Of a DNA stretch of 64,000 nucleotides, positions 22,378 through 34,239 are shown piece after piece. A model generated the notes under the pieces. That model worked only from the letters and a program-made list of their open reading frames with translations. It was not told the DNA's origin and made no database searches. Both the position numbers and the translations under genes were made by a program. This DNA comes from Vombatus ursinus. Its lineage: Eukaryota > Chordata > Mammalia > Diprotodontia > Vombatidae. The stretch is taken from contig NW_020954610.1 in the NCBI RefSeq assembly GCF_900497805.2, forward strand, positions 26,057,882-26,121,881, given 5' to 3'. The stretch's first letter is position 1, and each line of letters opens with the position of its first letter.

Positions 22378-22550
22378 GTTTTTGTTGTTTAGTGTGTCTG
22401 ACTCTTTATGACCACATAACACTCCAGGCCTTCTATCTTCCACTACCTCCTAAAGTTTGTCCAAGCGCATGTTTGTTGCTTCCATGACACCATCCATCCC
22501 ATCCTCTGCTAACCCCTTCTTCTTTTGCCTTCAATGTTTCACAACGTTAG
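22378..22550 (-). repeat. RTE/BovB-type LINE 3' end
   Basis: GTCTGACTCTTTATGACC followed by CCAGGCCTTCTATCTTCCAC, TTGCTTCCATGACACCATCC and CCTTCTTCTTTTGCCTTCAA is the antisense RTE tail. MAR1 SINEs share its first 20 bases. Confidence 0.75.
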
Positions 22551-22869
22551 CAGCCCTGAAATGTCTTGGAGGGGCCTAGTCTGGCCAACTATACTCAGGA
22601 CCAGAAAGGCCTTCCCTGCAACATTCAGTTGCTGAGCTTGACTCAAGAGCAACCCATGAAACAAGCAAACCATAGAAAATTCCAAAGACCATAAGGAAAT
22701 TTCATTTGAAACAAGCCCTGATGTATACTCCACAACAAATCCAAGTGAAGTGACAGGAAAAAAAAAAAAAAAGCACTGACCCTAGGAACTGTAAGCATAC
22801 CTGAAAGAAATGAAACAAGAGATACATAATGGAAAAAACCTAGGGAAGAATAGATTGTGGGATAAATTA

Positions 22870-23420
22870 ATAAACAAATAACAAATGAAGTAAGTGCCTA
22901 CTATGTGCTGAGTACTAACTGCTAGGGATACAAATGGAAAAGCAAGATGGTAGCTATTCTCAAGGAATTCACATTCTAATAAAGACACATATGGAAGGTT
23001 TCAGCTGCAGGTAAAATAGAAAAGCTTAGGGCACAGTGGCAAAGTAGATGTTAATGGCTTTTTGAAATGTAATTTCCATTGATAAAATCCTATCAATTTT
23101 TGACGTTGAACCATTTGACAATTCCAAGGACTTTGGTAACAAGAGCTTTTACTGCTAAATACTCAACAGATGTGGTTGTAGCACCTGTAGGAATAGCTGC
23201 TGGGCTGTATCTTCACAGGGGCTGCTTCCTAGGATGATGGCTACAGACACTAGATTGGAAAGTATTGCTATTCCAAAGGCTCTGGGGTTTAAGGCCCTGT
23301 GCTATCTCTACCAGGTTTATGGTGATCAAGTTGGTGGTCTGGCCTGATCGGCTCATACTCCTTCCTGTCTCTCCCTCAGGGTGCCTTGCTGTTTCAGGTA
23401 GGTTGACTTGTCTGCTTCAC
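22870..23420 (+). repeat. Unclassified marsupial repeat, copy 2
   Basis: Same order of blocks as 16195-17250 but uninterrupted: TGCTAGGGATACAAATGGAA, GGTTTCAGCTGCAGGTAAAA, AATTTCCATTGATAAAATCC, CTGTCTCTCCCTCAGGGTGC. Confidence 0.6.
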
Positions 23421-23749
23421 AGAAATTACCTTCCCAGATGATGACAGTAAGGGCTGAAAGCAGGACTGGTGTGGGGAGTCAGGGGTGCTGCCACTCCCAG
23501 GGCTGTTATGATTTCTTCCCTCAGTGATGGCTTCTGAGGCTCAGCAACTGATTTTTTGTTTTCCACTCTTAATACTTCCAGACACAGACCTTGCAGGCTA
23601 CATGTGTTCAGCCTCTGGTCCCAGTGCATGGTGCTGACACTGGTTTTATTGGGTATTATGGGGAAGGGTTCCTTTTTTGGCTCATGTACTGTGGACATTA
23701 AAGAGGCCATTCTTTGCCTCATTTTTTTTTTTACTTAGCCTTAATCACT

Positions 23750-24005
23750 GAATGGGTGTTGCCTCAATCAAACTGAGACCTGCTAAAAACCTTAGCTTCC
23801 AAAGGCCAAGGTCTTCCACCACATCTGGGGCCATTTCCAGTCATCCTGATGTGTATCTGGCCACTAGCCCTAGATGACTCCAGAGGAGAAAGTGAGACTG
23901 GACACTTTGCACAGCTCTCCCTCACTTAAATCCAATTCACTTGTATGTCATGGCATCACCTCTATGATGTCATGGTCCTCTTTGAGAACGAAGGACAAAC
24001 AACAG
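23750..24005 (+). repeat. Marsupial dispersed repeat ending GAACGAAGGACAAACAACA
   Basis: CTCCAGAGGAGAAAGTGAGA, TGTATGTCATGGCATCACCT and the GAACGAAGGACAAAC end are a pattern I know as very common in marsupial introns. I do not assign a family name. It may be the 3' end of the preceding repeat; 23421-23749 between them is unassigned. Confidence 0.55.
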
Positions 24006-24830
24006 TCCTGAGGCTCAGCTTGAAGCAGGTTTAGAGGTCCAGTTAATCCCACAACTCCAGCCAAGTTGCTGTGCTCATAGGTATCTAAATGTTGATCTAG
24101 ATTCACTTGTTCTCTGTTTTGAGGCAGTTATAAAAATATGAATCAATAAAGTTAATTTTGTTCATCTTAAGCATTCAACTTTGATTAGACAATTGATTCT
24201 GCCTTTAATATATGTATATTTACATATACATATACATATATTAGCATACAATCTCTTGTTTCTATCTATCGCATGCTTCACTCTCAACATTCAACCCTTA
24301 AGAGCTCACACAAATCAGCAATTCAATGAACATTCATGTTACCTTAAAGAAACTAGTTTCTTTTTTAAAAAAATGGCAAAAATAGAAAGCAAAACAAATT
24401 CTTAAAGAACAAAGACTGGGAGAGAAGGCTTATCTCTTCCTTAAGAGAATGAGAGGGTTGAAAAGAACCAGAGTACATGACAATATTATTTACAATACTA
24501 GAACCATCTTAGCAGGACATAAGTATGTATGGCCTTGGTTTCTGTCCAGTGTGGTCACACAATGTGGTCACACATCAGTTCTGGGTGTCTTCCTTTTCAC
24601 TCCCCAGGTTACCCTTTCATATTGTGGCACTCTAAGCACCATCAATTACAGTTCATCTTGCATCATTGGTACAGCAACCGTGACAGCCCTGCTTCCCCCA
24701 CTCTCGTACTGTGCTTGTACCCACTTGCCCTCTCCAACACCATCTAAAGCAATTGCCTTTCCTGTGATGCCTCTTACTCCTCTCTTAGAAAGTGGTGTGA
24801 GGCAGAAAGGAAGGGCAGAAGGGATGTGAG
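24006..24830. other. Intergenic sequence, nothing recognised
   Basis: Short CATATA run near 24210-24240; otherwise plain. The open frame 24449-24829 is not credible as a gene. Confidence 0.4.
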
Positions 24831-24882
24831 GGTGTGTGTGTGTGTGTGTGTGTGTGCGCGCTTGCACGTGTGTGTGCACGTT
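24831..24882. repeat. TG/CG microsatellite
   Basis: (TG)n with GCGC interruption. Confidence 0.93.
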
Positions 24883-24969
24883 TATGTGCTCTAAGTCCTC
24901 CATACACTCCATTGAGAAACATTTGAAAATTCTTGTCAACCTTTACCCATAGGTCTTTACCAATATAGG

Positions 24970-25480
24970 GTTATATTAATTTACTGAGAAAATATAGGCC
25001 AACAATTATAAGATCCCCCTATTCTTGCTGCTCTGTACCTTAAAACACTCTATATCATCCCATATATGTTTTCTTCTTTTGCAGTCAATGATAGATTTTC
25101 TCATTTCTGAAGCCAACATACTTGTACCCTTTAACTCATCCCCTTGTACTACCTTCCTGAGTTTGCCTCTTCAATAAACCCATCTCTCTCCCTCATTTTC
25201 ATCTTTTTCTGATCCTGTCCCCCAACTCTCATCCTACTCTTTCCCTGCTGCCCACTCAAACACTGTTCATCCTTGTTTTCAAGGATGTTTTCAAGGATCT
25301 TCACTTGGTTGTCTGTCCCTTCAGGCTATTTTCCTATATCTAGTCTCCTTTTCACAAACATCTAGAGAAAATCATCTAAACTTGATGTCTCCACTTGCTG
25401 ACTCCCACTCACTTCTCAATCTATTCTATCATCCACTAAAACTGCTCTCCCAGAGTTACTGACAGTCATTTCTTTTTTAT
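24970..25480 (+). repeat. L2/CR1-clade LINE ORF2 fragment
   Basis: Diverged match to the L2 ORF2 stretch before the RT palm (CCACTTGCTGACTCCCACTC, CACTAAAACTGCTCTCCCAG). It precedes, in consensus order, the piece found at 43970. Confidence 0.55.
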
Positions 25481-25559
25481 TATTAATTTAGCAATCATCA
25501 ACAAACAAAAACATTTCAACATGCAAAGAATGAAAAAAGTTGATTTGTGTATGAACTTG

Positions 25560-27215
25560 TAAATTTTTAATACGTGTAGTTTGTATTTTTAATAGTATTT
25601 TATTTTTCCCCAGTTACATGTCAAGACATCTTTTAGCATTCATTTTTACAAGATTTTGAGTTCCAAATTTTTCTCCATCCCTCCCCTCCCCTCCATCTTT
25701 TCTGAAAATAGTAGGCAATTTGATATAGGCTATACATGTGCTATCATGTGAAACATATTTCCGTATTAGTCACAGTTGTGAAAGAAGAGACAGATCAAAA
25801 GGAAAAAAAAACACAAAAGAGAATAAAATGAGTGAAAAAAATATGCTTCACTCTGCATTCAGAGTCCATCAGTTCTTTTTCTGGATGTCAATAGGATTTT
25901 CCTTCATGAAGTCTTTGTACTTGTCTTGGATCATTGTGTTGCTGAGAAGAGTTGAGTCATTCATAGCTGATCATCACACAATGTTGCTGATACTGTGTAC
26001 AATGTTTTGCTGGTTCTGCTCATTTCAGTTTGCATCAGTTTGTACAAGTTTTTCCAGGTTTTTCTGAAATCTTCCTGTTCATCATTTCTTATTGTACAGT
26101 ATTCAACTACATTCATATACCATATTTTGTACAGTTATTCATTCCCCAATTGATGGACATCTCCTCAGTTTCCATTTTTTTTGCCAACACAGAAAGGGCT
26201 GCTATAAATATTTTTGCACATGTGGATCCTTTTCCCTTTTTATGATGTCTTTGGGAGACAGATCTAGTAGTGGTATTGCTGGATCAAAGGGTATGCACAG
26301 TTTTACATCATTTTGGGCATAGTTCCAAATTGTTTTCCAGAATGGTTGAATCAGTTCACAATTTCACCAACAGTGCATTAGTGTCTCAATTTTCCCACAT
26401 CCTCTCCAACATTTATCATTTCCCTTTTTTTGTCATATTAGCCAATCTGACAGATGTGAGGTAGTACCCTCAGAGTTCTTTTAAATTGCATTTCTTTAAT
26501 CAATAGTGATTTAGAGCAATTTTTCATATGACTATAGATAACTTTAATTTCTTCATCTGAAAACTGCCTGTTCATATCCTTTGATCATTTATCAATTGGG
26601 GAATGACTTGTATTCTTATAAATTTGACTTAGTTCTCTGAGAATGAGGCCTTTATCAGAGACACTTGCTGTAAAGATTGTTTCTCATTCTTCTGCTTTCC
26701 TTCTAATCTTGGTTGCATTGATTTTGTTTCTACAAAATATATTTAATATAATTAAAATTATCTATTTTACATTTCTTCTAATTCTTGTTTGGCCATGAAT
26801 TCTTCCCTTCCCCATAGATCTGACAGGTAGAGTCTTCATTGCTCTTCTAATTTGCTTATGGTGTTACCTTTTGTGTCCAAATCATGCACCCATTTTGATC
26901 TTATCTTGATATACAGTGTGAGATATTGGTCTACACCTAGTATGTGTTCTATTATTTTTTTTATAAAACCATCTTGTAGTTTTATTTATTAGCTTAATAG
27001 TTTTTTTTTTTTTTTGCTTTTTGGTGAGGCAATTGGGGTTAAGTGACTCATCCCAGGGTCACACAGCTAGTAAGTGTCAAGTGTCTGAGGTCAGATTTGA
27101 ACTCAGGTCCTCTTGACTCCAAGGTCAGAGGCCTATCCACTGTGCCACCTAGCTGCACCTAGCTTAATAGTTTTTACTTTATTTTTTATGTTTTCTATTC
27201 TTTATTTTTTTCTTT
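25560..27215 (-). repeat. L1 3' end: ORF2 C-terminus and 3'UTR
   Basis: The antisense L1 tail begins near 25600 (AGATTTTGAGTTCCAAATTT). ORF2 C-terminal text follows (CCAATTGATGGACATCTCCT, ATCAATTGGGGAATGACTTG) up to the SINE at 27006 and past it. Stops are scattered through the reading frames. Confidence 0.85.
27006..27160 (-). repeat. Marsupial tRNA-like SINE with 15-bp target duplication
   Basis: Reverse copy with poly-T start and head TGTGCCACCTAGCTGCAC. It is flanked by AGCTTAATAGTTTTT at 26991-27005 and 27161-27175. It is inserted in the L1 tail above. Confidence 0.93.
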
Positions 27216-28740
27216 TTATAAAATTATTATTTTTAGTTTTCAACATTCACTTCCATAAGATTTTGAGTTTTATGGGGCAGCTAGGTGGCGCAGTGGATAG
27301 AGCACTGGTCCTGAAGTCAGGAGGACCTGAGTTCAAATCCGGCCTCAGACCAACACTTGACACTTACTAGCTGTGTGACCCTGGGCAAGTCACTTAACCC
27401 CAATTGCCTTAAAAAATTAAAAAAAAAAGATTTTGAGTTTTAAATTTTCTCACCCTCCCACTTCTTTCTCCCAAACCCAAGACAGCATACAGTCTCATAT
27501 AGGCTCTACATGTACATTCATGTTAAACATATTTTCCCATTAGTCATCATGTAAAGAACAATTAGAACTAATGAGAGGAACCATAAGAATGAAGCAATAA
27601 AACAACAAAGGAAAAGGAGAGTGAATAGTATGTTTCCATCTGCATTCAGACTCCATAATGTGGCTGTTTCTGTGTACAATGTTGTCCTGGTTCTCCAATC
27701 AATAGTGATTTAGAGCATTTTTTCATATGACTATAGATGGCTTTAATTTCTTCATCTGAGAACTGCTTGTTCATATCCATTTACCAATTGGGGAATGACT
27801 TGTATTCTTATAAATTTGACTTAATTCTCTATATATTTTAGAAATGAAGCCCTTATCAGAGACACTGGTTGTAAAAATTCTTTCCCAATTTTCTACTTTC
27901 TTTCTAATCTTGGTTGCATTGGCTTTGTTTGTGCAAAACCTTTTCAATTTAATGTATTCAAAATTATCCATTTTGCATTTCATAATGTTCTCTATCTCCT
28001 GTTTGGTCATGAATTCTTCTATTCTCCATAAATCTAATAGGTAAACTATTCCTTGCTCTCCCAGTTTACTTATAGTATCAGCCTTTCTATCTAAATCATG
28101 AACCAATTTTGACTTTATTTTGGTATATGGTCTGAGATTTGGGTCCATGCCAAATTTCTGCCATACTCTTTTCCAGTTTTTCCAGCCGTTTTTGTCAAAT
28201 AGTGAGTTATTATCCCAGAAGCTAGAGTCTTTGGATTTTTCAAGTAGTAGATTACTATAGTCATTGACTACTGTGTCTTGCATACCTAACCTATTCCACT
28301 GATCCACCACTCTATTTCTTAGCCAGTACCAAGCAGTTTTGATGCTTGATGCTTTATAATACAATTTAAGATCTGGAACAGCTAGGCCACTTTCCCCTGC
28401 ATTTCTTTTCATTAGTTCTCTTAATATTCTGGACCTTTTGTTATTCCAAATGAATCTTGTTATTATTTTTTTCTAGCTCTATGAAATAATTTTTGGTAGT
28501 TTGATTGGTGTGTCACTGAATAAGTAATTTAGCTTAGGTAAAATTGTCATTTTTATTTTATATTGGCTTGGCCTACCCATGAGTAACTGATATTTTTACA
28601 ATTATTTAGATCTGACTTTATTTGTGTGAAAAGTGTTTTGTAATTGTGTTCCTAAAGTTCCTGGGTTTGTTTCAGTAGGTAGACTCCTAAATATTTTATA
28701 ATGTCTACAGTGGCTTTAAATGGGATTTCTGTTTCTATCT
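27216..28740 (-). repeat. L1 fragment: ORF2 C-terminal domain and 3'UTR
   Basis: 28412-27771 is an uninterrupted frame of 213 codons, beginning MKRNAGESGLAVPDLKLYYK and ending ...KNTSHSPIGKWI. It matches the L1 ORF2 C-terminal region (LPDLKLYYKA, WRIEEFMTKQEIE, NWERIF-TSVSDKGFISKIYR). The 3'UTR piece at 27216-27700 joins ORF2 near 27703 with about 450 bp of the usual sequence missing. The open frame suggests a fairly young copy. Confidence 0.88.
27273..27426 (+). repeat. Marsupial tRNA-like SINE, nearly intact, 16-bp target duplication
   Basis: Clean forward copy: GGGGCAGCTAGGTGGCGCAG, GAGTTCAAATCCGGCCTCAG, CTAGCTGTGTGACCCTGGGC, CACTTAACCCCAATTGCCTT and an A-rich tail. It is flanked by AAGATTTTGAGTTTTA at 27257-27272 and 27427-27442. 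The B box GTTCAAATCC is intact. Confidence 0.96.
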
Positions 28741-28744
28741 CTTG

Positions 28745-29140
28745 CTGTTGTGTGATGACTAACATTGATAGACTTAGACCTTCTCAGCAATACAAGGATC
28801 CAAGACATCTCCAAAGTTCTCATGATGGAAAATGTTATCCACATCCAAAGAAAGAACTATGGAGTTTGAATGCAGATCAAAGCATACTATTTGCTATTTT
28901 TTTCCTTCTGTTTTGTTTTGTTTCCTCTTTCTGGGGGTTCCTCCTATTGGTTCTAATTCTTCCTTACAGTATCAGTAATGTGAAAATATGTTTAATAGGA
29001 ATGTATTTGTATAGCCTATATCAGATTGTGTGCCATCTTGAGGAGGGAGGGGGGAAGGGAGGGGTAGAAAAATTTAAAACTCAAAAACTTATAGAAATGA
29101 TTGTTGATGAATCAAAATAAGTTTAAAAAAATAAATAAAA
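28745..29140 (+). repeat. L1 3'UTR and A-rich tail, opposite to the flanking L1
   Basis: TGATGGAAAATGTTATCCAC, CCAAAGAAAGAACTATGGAG, GTGAAAATATGTTTAATAGG and a G-rich tract, then AAATAAATAAAATAAG. It abuts the minus-strand ORF2 piece. Confidence 0.82.
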
Positions 29141-29214
29141 TAAGAATCCATGGTCATTTTTTGTTTCTGCTTTTTCTTCATGGTGCTTGCTATTTTCTGA
29201 CTTTTTACAAAAAA

Positions 29215-29818
29215 AAAATGTTGGATTCTTCTGCTGGAGCAACGGGGGCACTTACCCAAGCTTCTTTTCCTGCTCACTGGTGCCTTGCACTTGAATGTTT
29301 GCCTCCTGGTCACCCAGGCCTTGCACAGGGATGTTTAGATGCTGGTGGATTTCTTTTAGCCTGGAGCTTTGCCTTCTGGAGTTATGCTTCCCAGAGCTGT
29401 GTTGAGGCACTGGGTGATTTCACTGCTGGAGAATGCTGTCCCCTGTGGTGGTTCTCTAAGCTGGTGTCTACCAGTTCCCCTGACTATATTGAGGCTCTCA
29501 GGTGGGGAGTTGGGGTCCTAGTATTGGCACTTGCCTGCTCTACCCACCTGGGTCTCAGGATCTCTCCCTGGTATGTTGAGGTGGGCCTTGCTGCTGGCTT
29601 GCTGGGACACTTCCAGTCCCATATTGCACTTCCTCCCCCAGAGCAAGAGGGGCCTTTCCCTTTAATCCCCCAAGCTTCCTGGGCTTCAATACTGCTGTAC
29701 CCTGTCTTTTTTGCTAGCTCAGGGTTTTTCTTGGATTGATATTTTCTGGGCTTTCAAAGGTCAATGAGGGAGGGTGAGAGCAACTTACTTCCTACTCCAT
29801 CATCTTGGCTCCAGGAAG
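29215..29818 (-). repeat. L1 5'UTR
   Basis: On the minus strand it starts CTTCCTGGAGCCAAGATGAT at about 29817, the usual marsupial L1 opening, then GC-rich leader sequence. The 212-codon open frame 29101-29739 on the plus strand is the antisense of this leader and not a gene. Confidence 0.75.
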
Positions 29819-30959
29819 TGGAACTCTCCCCGATTCTCAACTTCCAACCTTGTCTTCCCTTTTCTGTTCAATTGAATTCCATTTTCTACCCTTGATTCCC
29901 AGCTAAGAAATAAACAAACAAAAAAGCTCCAAAAAAATATGCTTTTAATTTTTTTAAGCTCATAGGTTTTGAATGTCTAAAACACCCACTCAATTTCAAT
30001 TGTTTTCTTTCTTAGATTGGCTGTTAATGTGTTTACCCTGATTGCCTGGCCCCACCTTGTGCCTCCTTGTAGCTGGAAGCAATCTCTTATATTTTCCTTG
30101 AAACAGGGTCCAAGTAACAGTAAATATATCAGTGCTCTGTTAGAACTGCACCTCTCCATTTAAAATCTCACATTTGAGTGGTTTTTTTAATAATTAATTT
30201 TTTAAAAAAAACTTGAAACTATAAGAAAATATAAATATGAACTCTTATCTGTGAGGAACATTTGTGTTGATTTGATGGCTTATCCTCAATCTACAAAATT
30301 TTAAATGCTGCAAAATATTTAACCATCTTTTTTCTTTTCCCTATATTTGTCTGGGGAGAAAGTTTCAGAAGAAAGGAAATAAGAAAGGAGGGAAGGCAGA
30401 AAGGAAGAAGGAAGAGGGAAGGAAGAATTTAGTATCACACATTTAAGGTTGCAAAAAGCAACTTCTCAAATTGATAGTTATTAAAATAGTTCCTCAAAAA
30501 TTTTGTAAAATTTATAATGCCTTTGTTGGTTATGAGAAATTCTTTGATTCAGTTATACATTCATGATTTATTCATCTGCTGCAACTGTAAAATAGAGGCT
30601 CAGGCATAGTGAAAATACTGAAGTATTTTATTTCCACATTGAAAACTAGTGTCTATTTAAAACATTCCTACAAGACAATAACAAAGAAAAAACAACTAAA
30701 ATGTAATTTTTAGAGAGTTATTAAAAAAAAAAAAGTTTGGGTAAGAATGGACACATTTCTTTTGCAGTAGCATGTGAAACCAAACAATCTCAGACAGTCA
30801 AGAATCACCTTTGAATGCATTTTCACTGAAAAAATATATTTTGAGACATTTTGTTTTGATATTTTGTTTGTAGGAACCCCTCAAGGAGAGATTATGTTTT
30901 GCCTCTAGGCCGAATTTTAAACACATCAGTGGAATGCTTGTGTCTTGGCCACAGATCAC
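29819..30959. other. Intergenic sequence with a GGAA-rich patch
   Basis: Mostly unassigned. A purine-rich run of GGAA/GAAG units lies at about 30361-30424. Confidence 0.45.
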
Positions 30960-32990
30960 ACCTACTGTTAGAGAGTTTGGTTTCTCAGTAAAGGAGACTG
31001 AGAAGTCACAATCAGATAGGTAGGAGGAGAATCAAGACAGAGTGCTGTCCCAAAAACCTAGAGAAGAGAATATCAAGGAGGAGAGGATGATCAACAGTGT
31101 CAAAAACTTCAGAGAGGTTGAAGAGAATGAGGATTGAGAAAAGGCCATTGGATCTGGTAACTAGAAGATTGTTAATAATTTTGGAGTGAACAGTTTCAGA
31201 GGAATAATAAAATTGGAAGCTAGATTGTAACAGGTTAAGAGAGTGAGAGAAAGTGGAGGTACCTATTGCAAGATGGCCTTTTCAAGGAGTTTGCTACAAA
31301 GGGCAGAAGAGATATAGGAAATACAGATATAGGATATAGTTAGTGGGGATGCAAGGATCAAATAGCGGGATTTTCAGGATAGGGTAGACATGGGCAAGTT
31401 TGTAGGCAGTAGGGAATGAGCCAGGAGAGAAGGAAAGATTGAAAATAATACAGTTGGGATGACAAAGGGAGAAATTTGTTGAAGGAATTAGATTATTTGT
31501 GCAGAAAGAGGCATTAGCTTTAGTAAGGAGTAAGGCCATCCCATCATGTGAAACAAAGTTCTTAGCTGAGAGAGCAGAGGTAGGGGAGAATCATGGGAAG
31601 TTTGAGGAGGGATGAAAATATTTGGAAAGCTGCTCTAGAGAATGGAATAGTGAATTGAACAAACAGGTTGAGAAGGATTACTTGTCAGCAGTTAGGGCTC
31701 AGTTGAGGTTGTGTAACATAAATTTGTAGTGGACACAGTCAAAATGGTTTTGTGATTTTCTCCAACTTTGTTCAGTAGCATGTGTGTAGGAGCACATGTA
31801 GTAAATGGTTGGAGTGATCTGAGGCTGAGGCTTGGCAGGATATAATCAGCAAAATGATAAGGGTGCTCAAGATTCAAGAGAAAAAGACAATGTAGAGAAG
31901 AATTGGTTCATCAAGGGGTCAAGATGAGGAAAGAGGAAAGAGTGGATAATGTAGGGGGAATGATCTGGGAGAGAATTAAGGGGTCAAGGGATTGGAAGTC
32001 ATGATATCAACAAAGAAAAGGGTTTTGTAAGGGAAGGCAGAAGGAGAGATGAAGAGCCATTAAGATTATGGTCAGATAACGGGTATTCAGAATTCTTGAA
32101 CATGGAGATGGTACTTTTGTGGGTGAAGGCAAGATCAAGAGTATGATGGTCTTTGCGTGGCTGAGGTTGGGGCAGAGAGGAGGAGTAAGTGGTTCATGGG
32201 AAGTGAGAAGATTGAGGAACTGAATAATTAGGGTGTTTGAAAGTAAGTCAATATGAATGTTGAAGTTCCCTAGGATGAGGGAAAAAGTTGAGGAAGAGAA
32301 AAGAATTGTTTGTCAGGTACTGAACAAGTAAAGAAGAGTAATGACCTACAGGTCTACAGACAATAGCTACCAGAATTTTGATTGGATGGTAAATAATATA
32401 ATGAACCTCAAAGAGAGAGAGAATTTGCTTAATGACGGAGGTAGAGGGAAGACCTGAAAATGGCAATGGGGAGCAAGAATTATTCCAATTTCCTGGTCTT
32501 GACCAGTAAACTGAGGGGAATGAATGAAAGTGTGACCAATACTGGAAAGAGTATGCAGGGAGGCTATCAGGGGGAACCAGATTTCGATAATAGGTAGTAG
32601 AAAGAAGGAGTAGGAGAAGAAAAGATTTAGGATGAAGAAAGTTTGTTGCTTATACAACAGACATTCCATATGACACATTGAAAAGGCTGGGTGGTATTTG
32701 GTTGGAACTTGGGCACAGGAGGATTGAGGAGGATGGAAATAAGGAACTGGGAGGTGTGGTAGGGAATGGGGTTTGGATTATGACCTACAGGAGTACAGAA
32801 TCCCTGGGATGTGAAGGGTATGAGCAGATATGAGAATATTCACCATTAAGTAGCGGGTGCCACTCCACTTCCCAAAGATGGCTAGAGAGTAGGCTGGAGG
32901 TAAGGACATTAACAGAATCCAGAGAATCTCCTGCTAATTGCATAACTCCCAGGGAGAGCAATGAGAAAAAAAAAAAGAAAGGACTCATAC
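30960..32990 (-). repeat. L2/CR1-clade LINE, 2-kb ORF2 fragment (endonuclease to RT)
   Basis: Minus-strand frames give endonuclease-like text at 32680-32250 (IIEIWFPLIASLHTLSSIGH, IKILVAIVCRPVG) and RT N-terminal text at 31540-31294 (NLSFSPGSFPTAYKLAHVYP ...). The order matches L2/CR1 ORF2. Many stops and frame changes mark it as old. Confidence 0.75.
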
Positions 32991-33330
32991 ACTAAACTAT
33001 TTCTAGAAATACTTTTTCTAATAGCAAACAACTGGAAACAAAGTAGATGCTCACTGCTTGGTTAAACAGAAACAATGCATATGTTGACTACAAAGAGGTA
33101 CAGGAGACTTATAAGAACTGATATAAAAAGCAAAGTAAGCCAAATGAGAAAGCAATACACACCATGACTAAAACAATATAAATTAAAAGAACAATAAAAA
33201 CAAAAAGATGAAAATGAATGTTATAAAATTATAAAGATCAAGCTTTGCCCCAAGGAAGAGATATGAGAATGCACCTCCCCCTGCCTCTTTGCAAATGTAG
33301 GAGACTATCAGTATTAAGTTAGCATTTATT
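32991..33330 (+). repeat. L1 3'UTR (second marsupial subfamily)
   Basis: AATGAATGTTATAAAATTAT, GCTTTGCCCCAAGGAAGAGA and ATGCACCTCCCCCTGCCTC match the L1 3'UTR type also seen antisense at 53690-54330. Confidence 0.7.
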
Positions 33331-33915
33331 TCCTAATTTTAAAGTGTTAATTTTGAAAAACTGTTCCCCTCATTTTTTTTCTTCGTGTGGAAGAGATACC
33401 TTCTCTCCTTACAGCATTAGCTTTCACTGGATGCTATCAGTGAAGTAGCCAAATGAAGAACAAAGGTCCGACTAAGAGAGAGGAAGAGACTGAGGGTAAC
33501 TAAAGGCTTTTGAAAGCACCCTCAGTTCCAGTCATGTCACTCTAGTCAAAGAGGCTGTAGTCAACAACATGGTTAACAGACTGGTACCAGTTCTAGAGTG
33601 TTTATTAGTACTCCAAATTATCTCCAAGGTATTTCCATTATATATAACCCTAACTCTCTTGGAAACAGATTCCCTAGGCTCTTCTATTTGGGAACTTTCA
33701 TCAGTGCCACATACCAGTCCCTGATTACACATTCACAGACAAGCAGAACAAATTCATAGGTTGGCCATGTCAAAAAATGTGTCTCACTATGAATATTTAA
33801 TCTATTACTTCTCTGTCAGGAGATGAATAGAATTCTTTATCATTAGCCCTTTGAAATCATGGCTGGTTATTGTGTTGATCAGCATTCCTTGGACTTTCAA
33901 GGTTTTTTATTAACT
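33331..33915. other. Intergenic sequence, nothing recognised
   Basis: No repeat or exon assigned. Confidence 0.4.
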
Positions 33916-34207
33916 GAAAAAAGAAAACTTACAAAGAAGCAAAGAAAGGATGGACAGCTGTCAATACAATGTGTAGTATTTATCATACAGGCTTTCTTGA
34001 AATGAAAATTTATTGCTACATATTTTCAATCCTCTCTTATGTTCTGCTGTGTACTTGACATACTTTTTTCTTTTCTTACTTTGTATTTAAGTTTCAATAT
34101 TTGAGTTTATGATATGTTTCTTTTTCTTTTCTCTATTCTGTATTTAAGTTCTGGTGTTTGAGTAAAATAGATTAAAAACAAACAAACTTTAAAGTGCTAG
34201 ATAGTAA

Positions 34208-34239
<32 letters not shown>

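Larger units (their letters stand above)
21480..22770 (+). repeat. L1 5' region (5'UTR), interrupted by MAR1 and RTE copies
   Basis: Begins GGGGAAGATGGTAGAATGCT, the usual 'gaagatgg' opening of marsupial L1 5'UTRs. It continues with GC-richer, CAG-rich text (CCTTTGGGCTGCAGCAGAGA, GCAAAGCACTCCCAGAAATG) and ends near an A-run at 22760. No open ORF1 remains. Confidence 0.6.

Noticed and set aside
27273-27426. tRNA gene
   Set aside because: It has tRNA-like promoter boxes but is a SINE with a tail and target duplication.
27771-28412. 213-codon open frame as a host gene
   Set aside because: Clearly L1 ORF2 C-terminal domain, a transposon fragment.
29101-29739. 212-codon open frame on the plus strand
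   Set aside because: It is the antisense of an L1 5'UTR and begins in an L1 tail; no protein family similarity.
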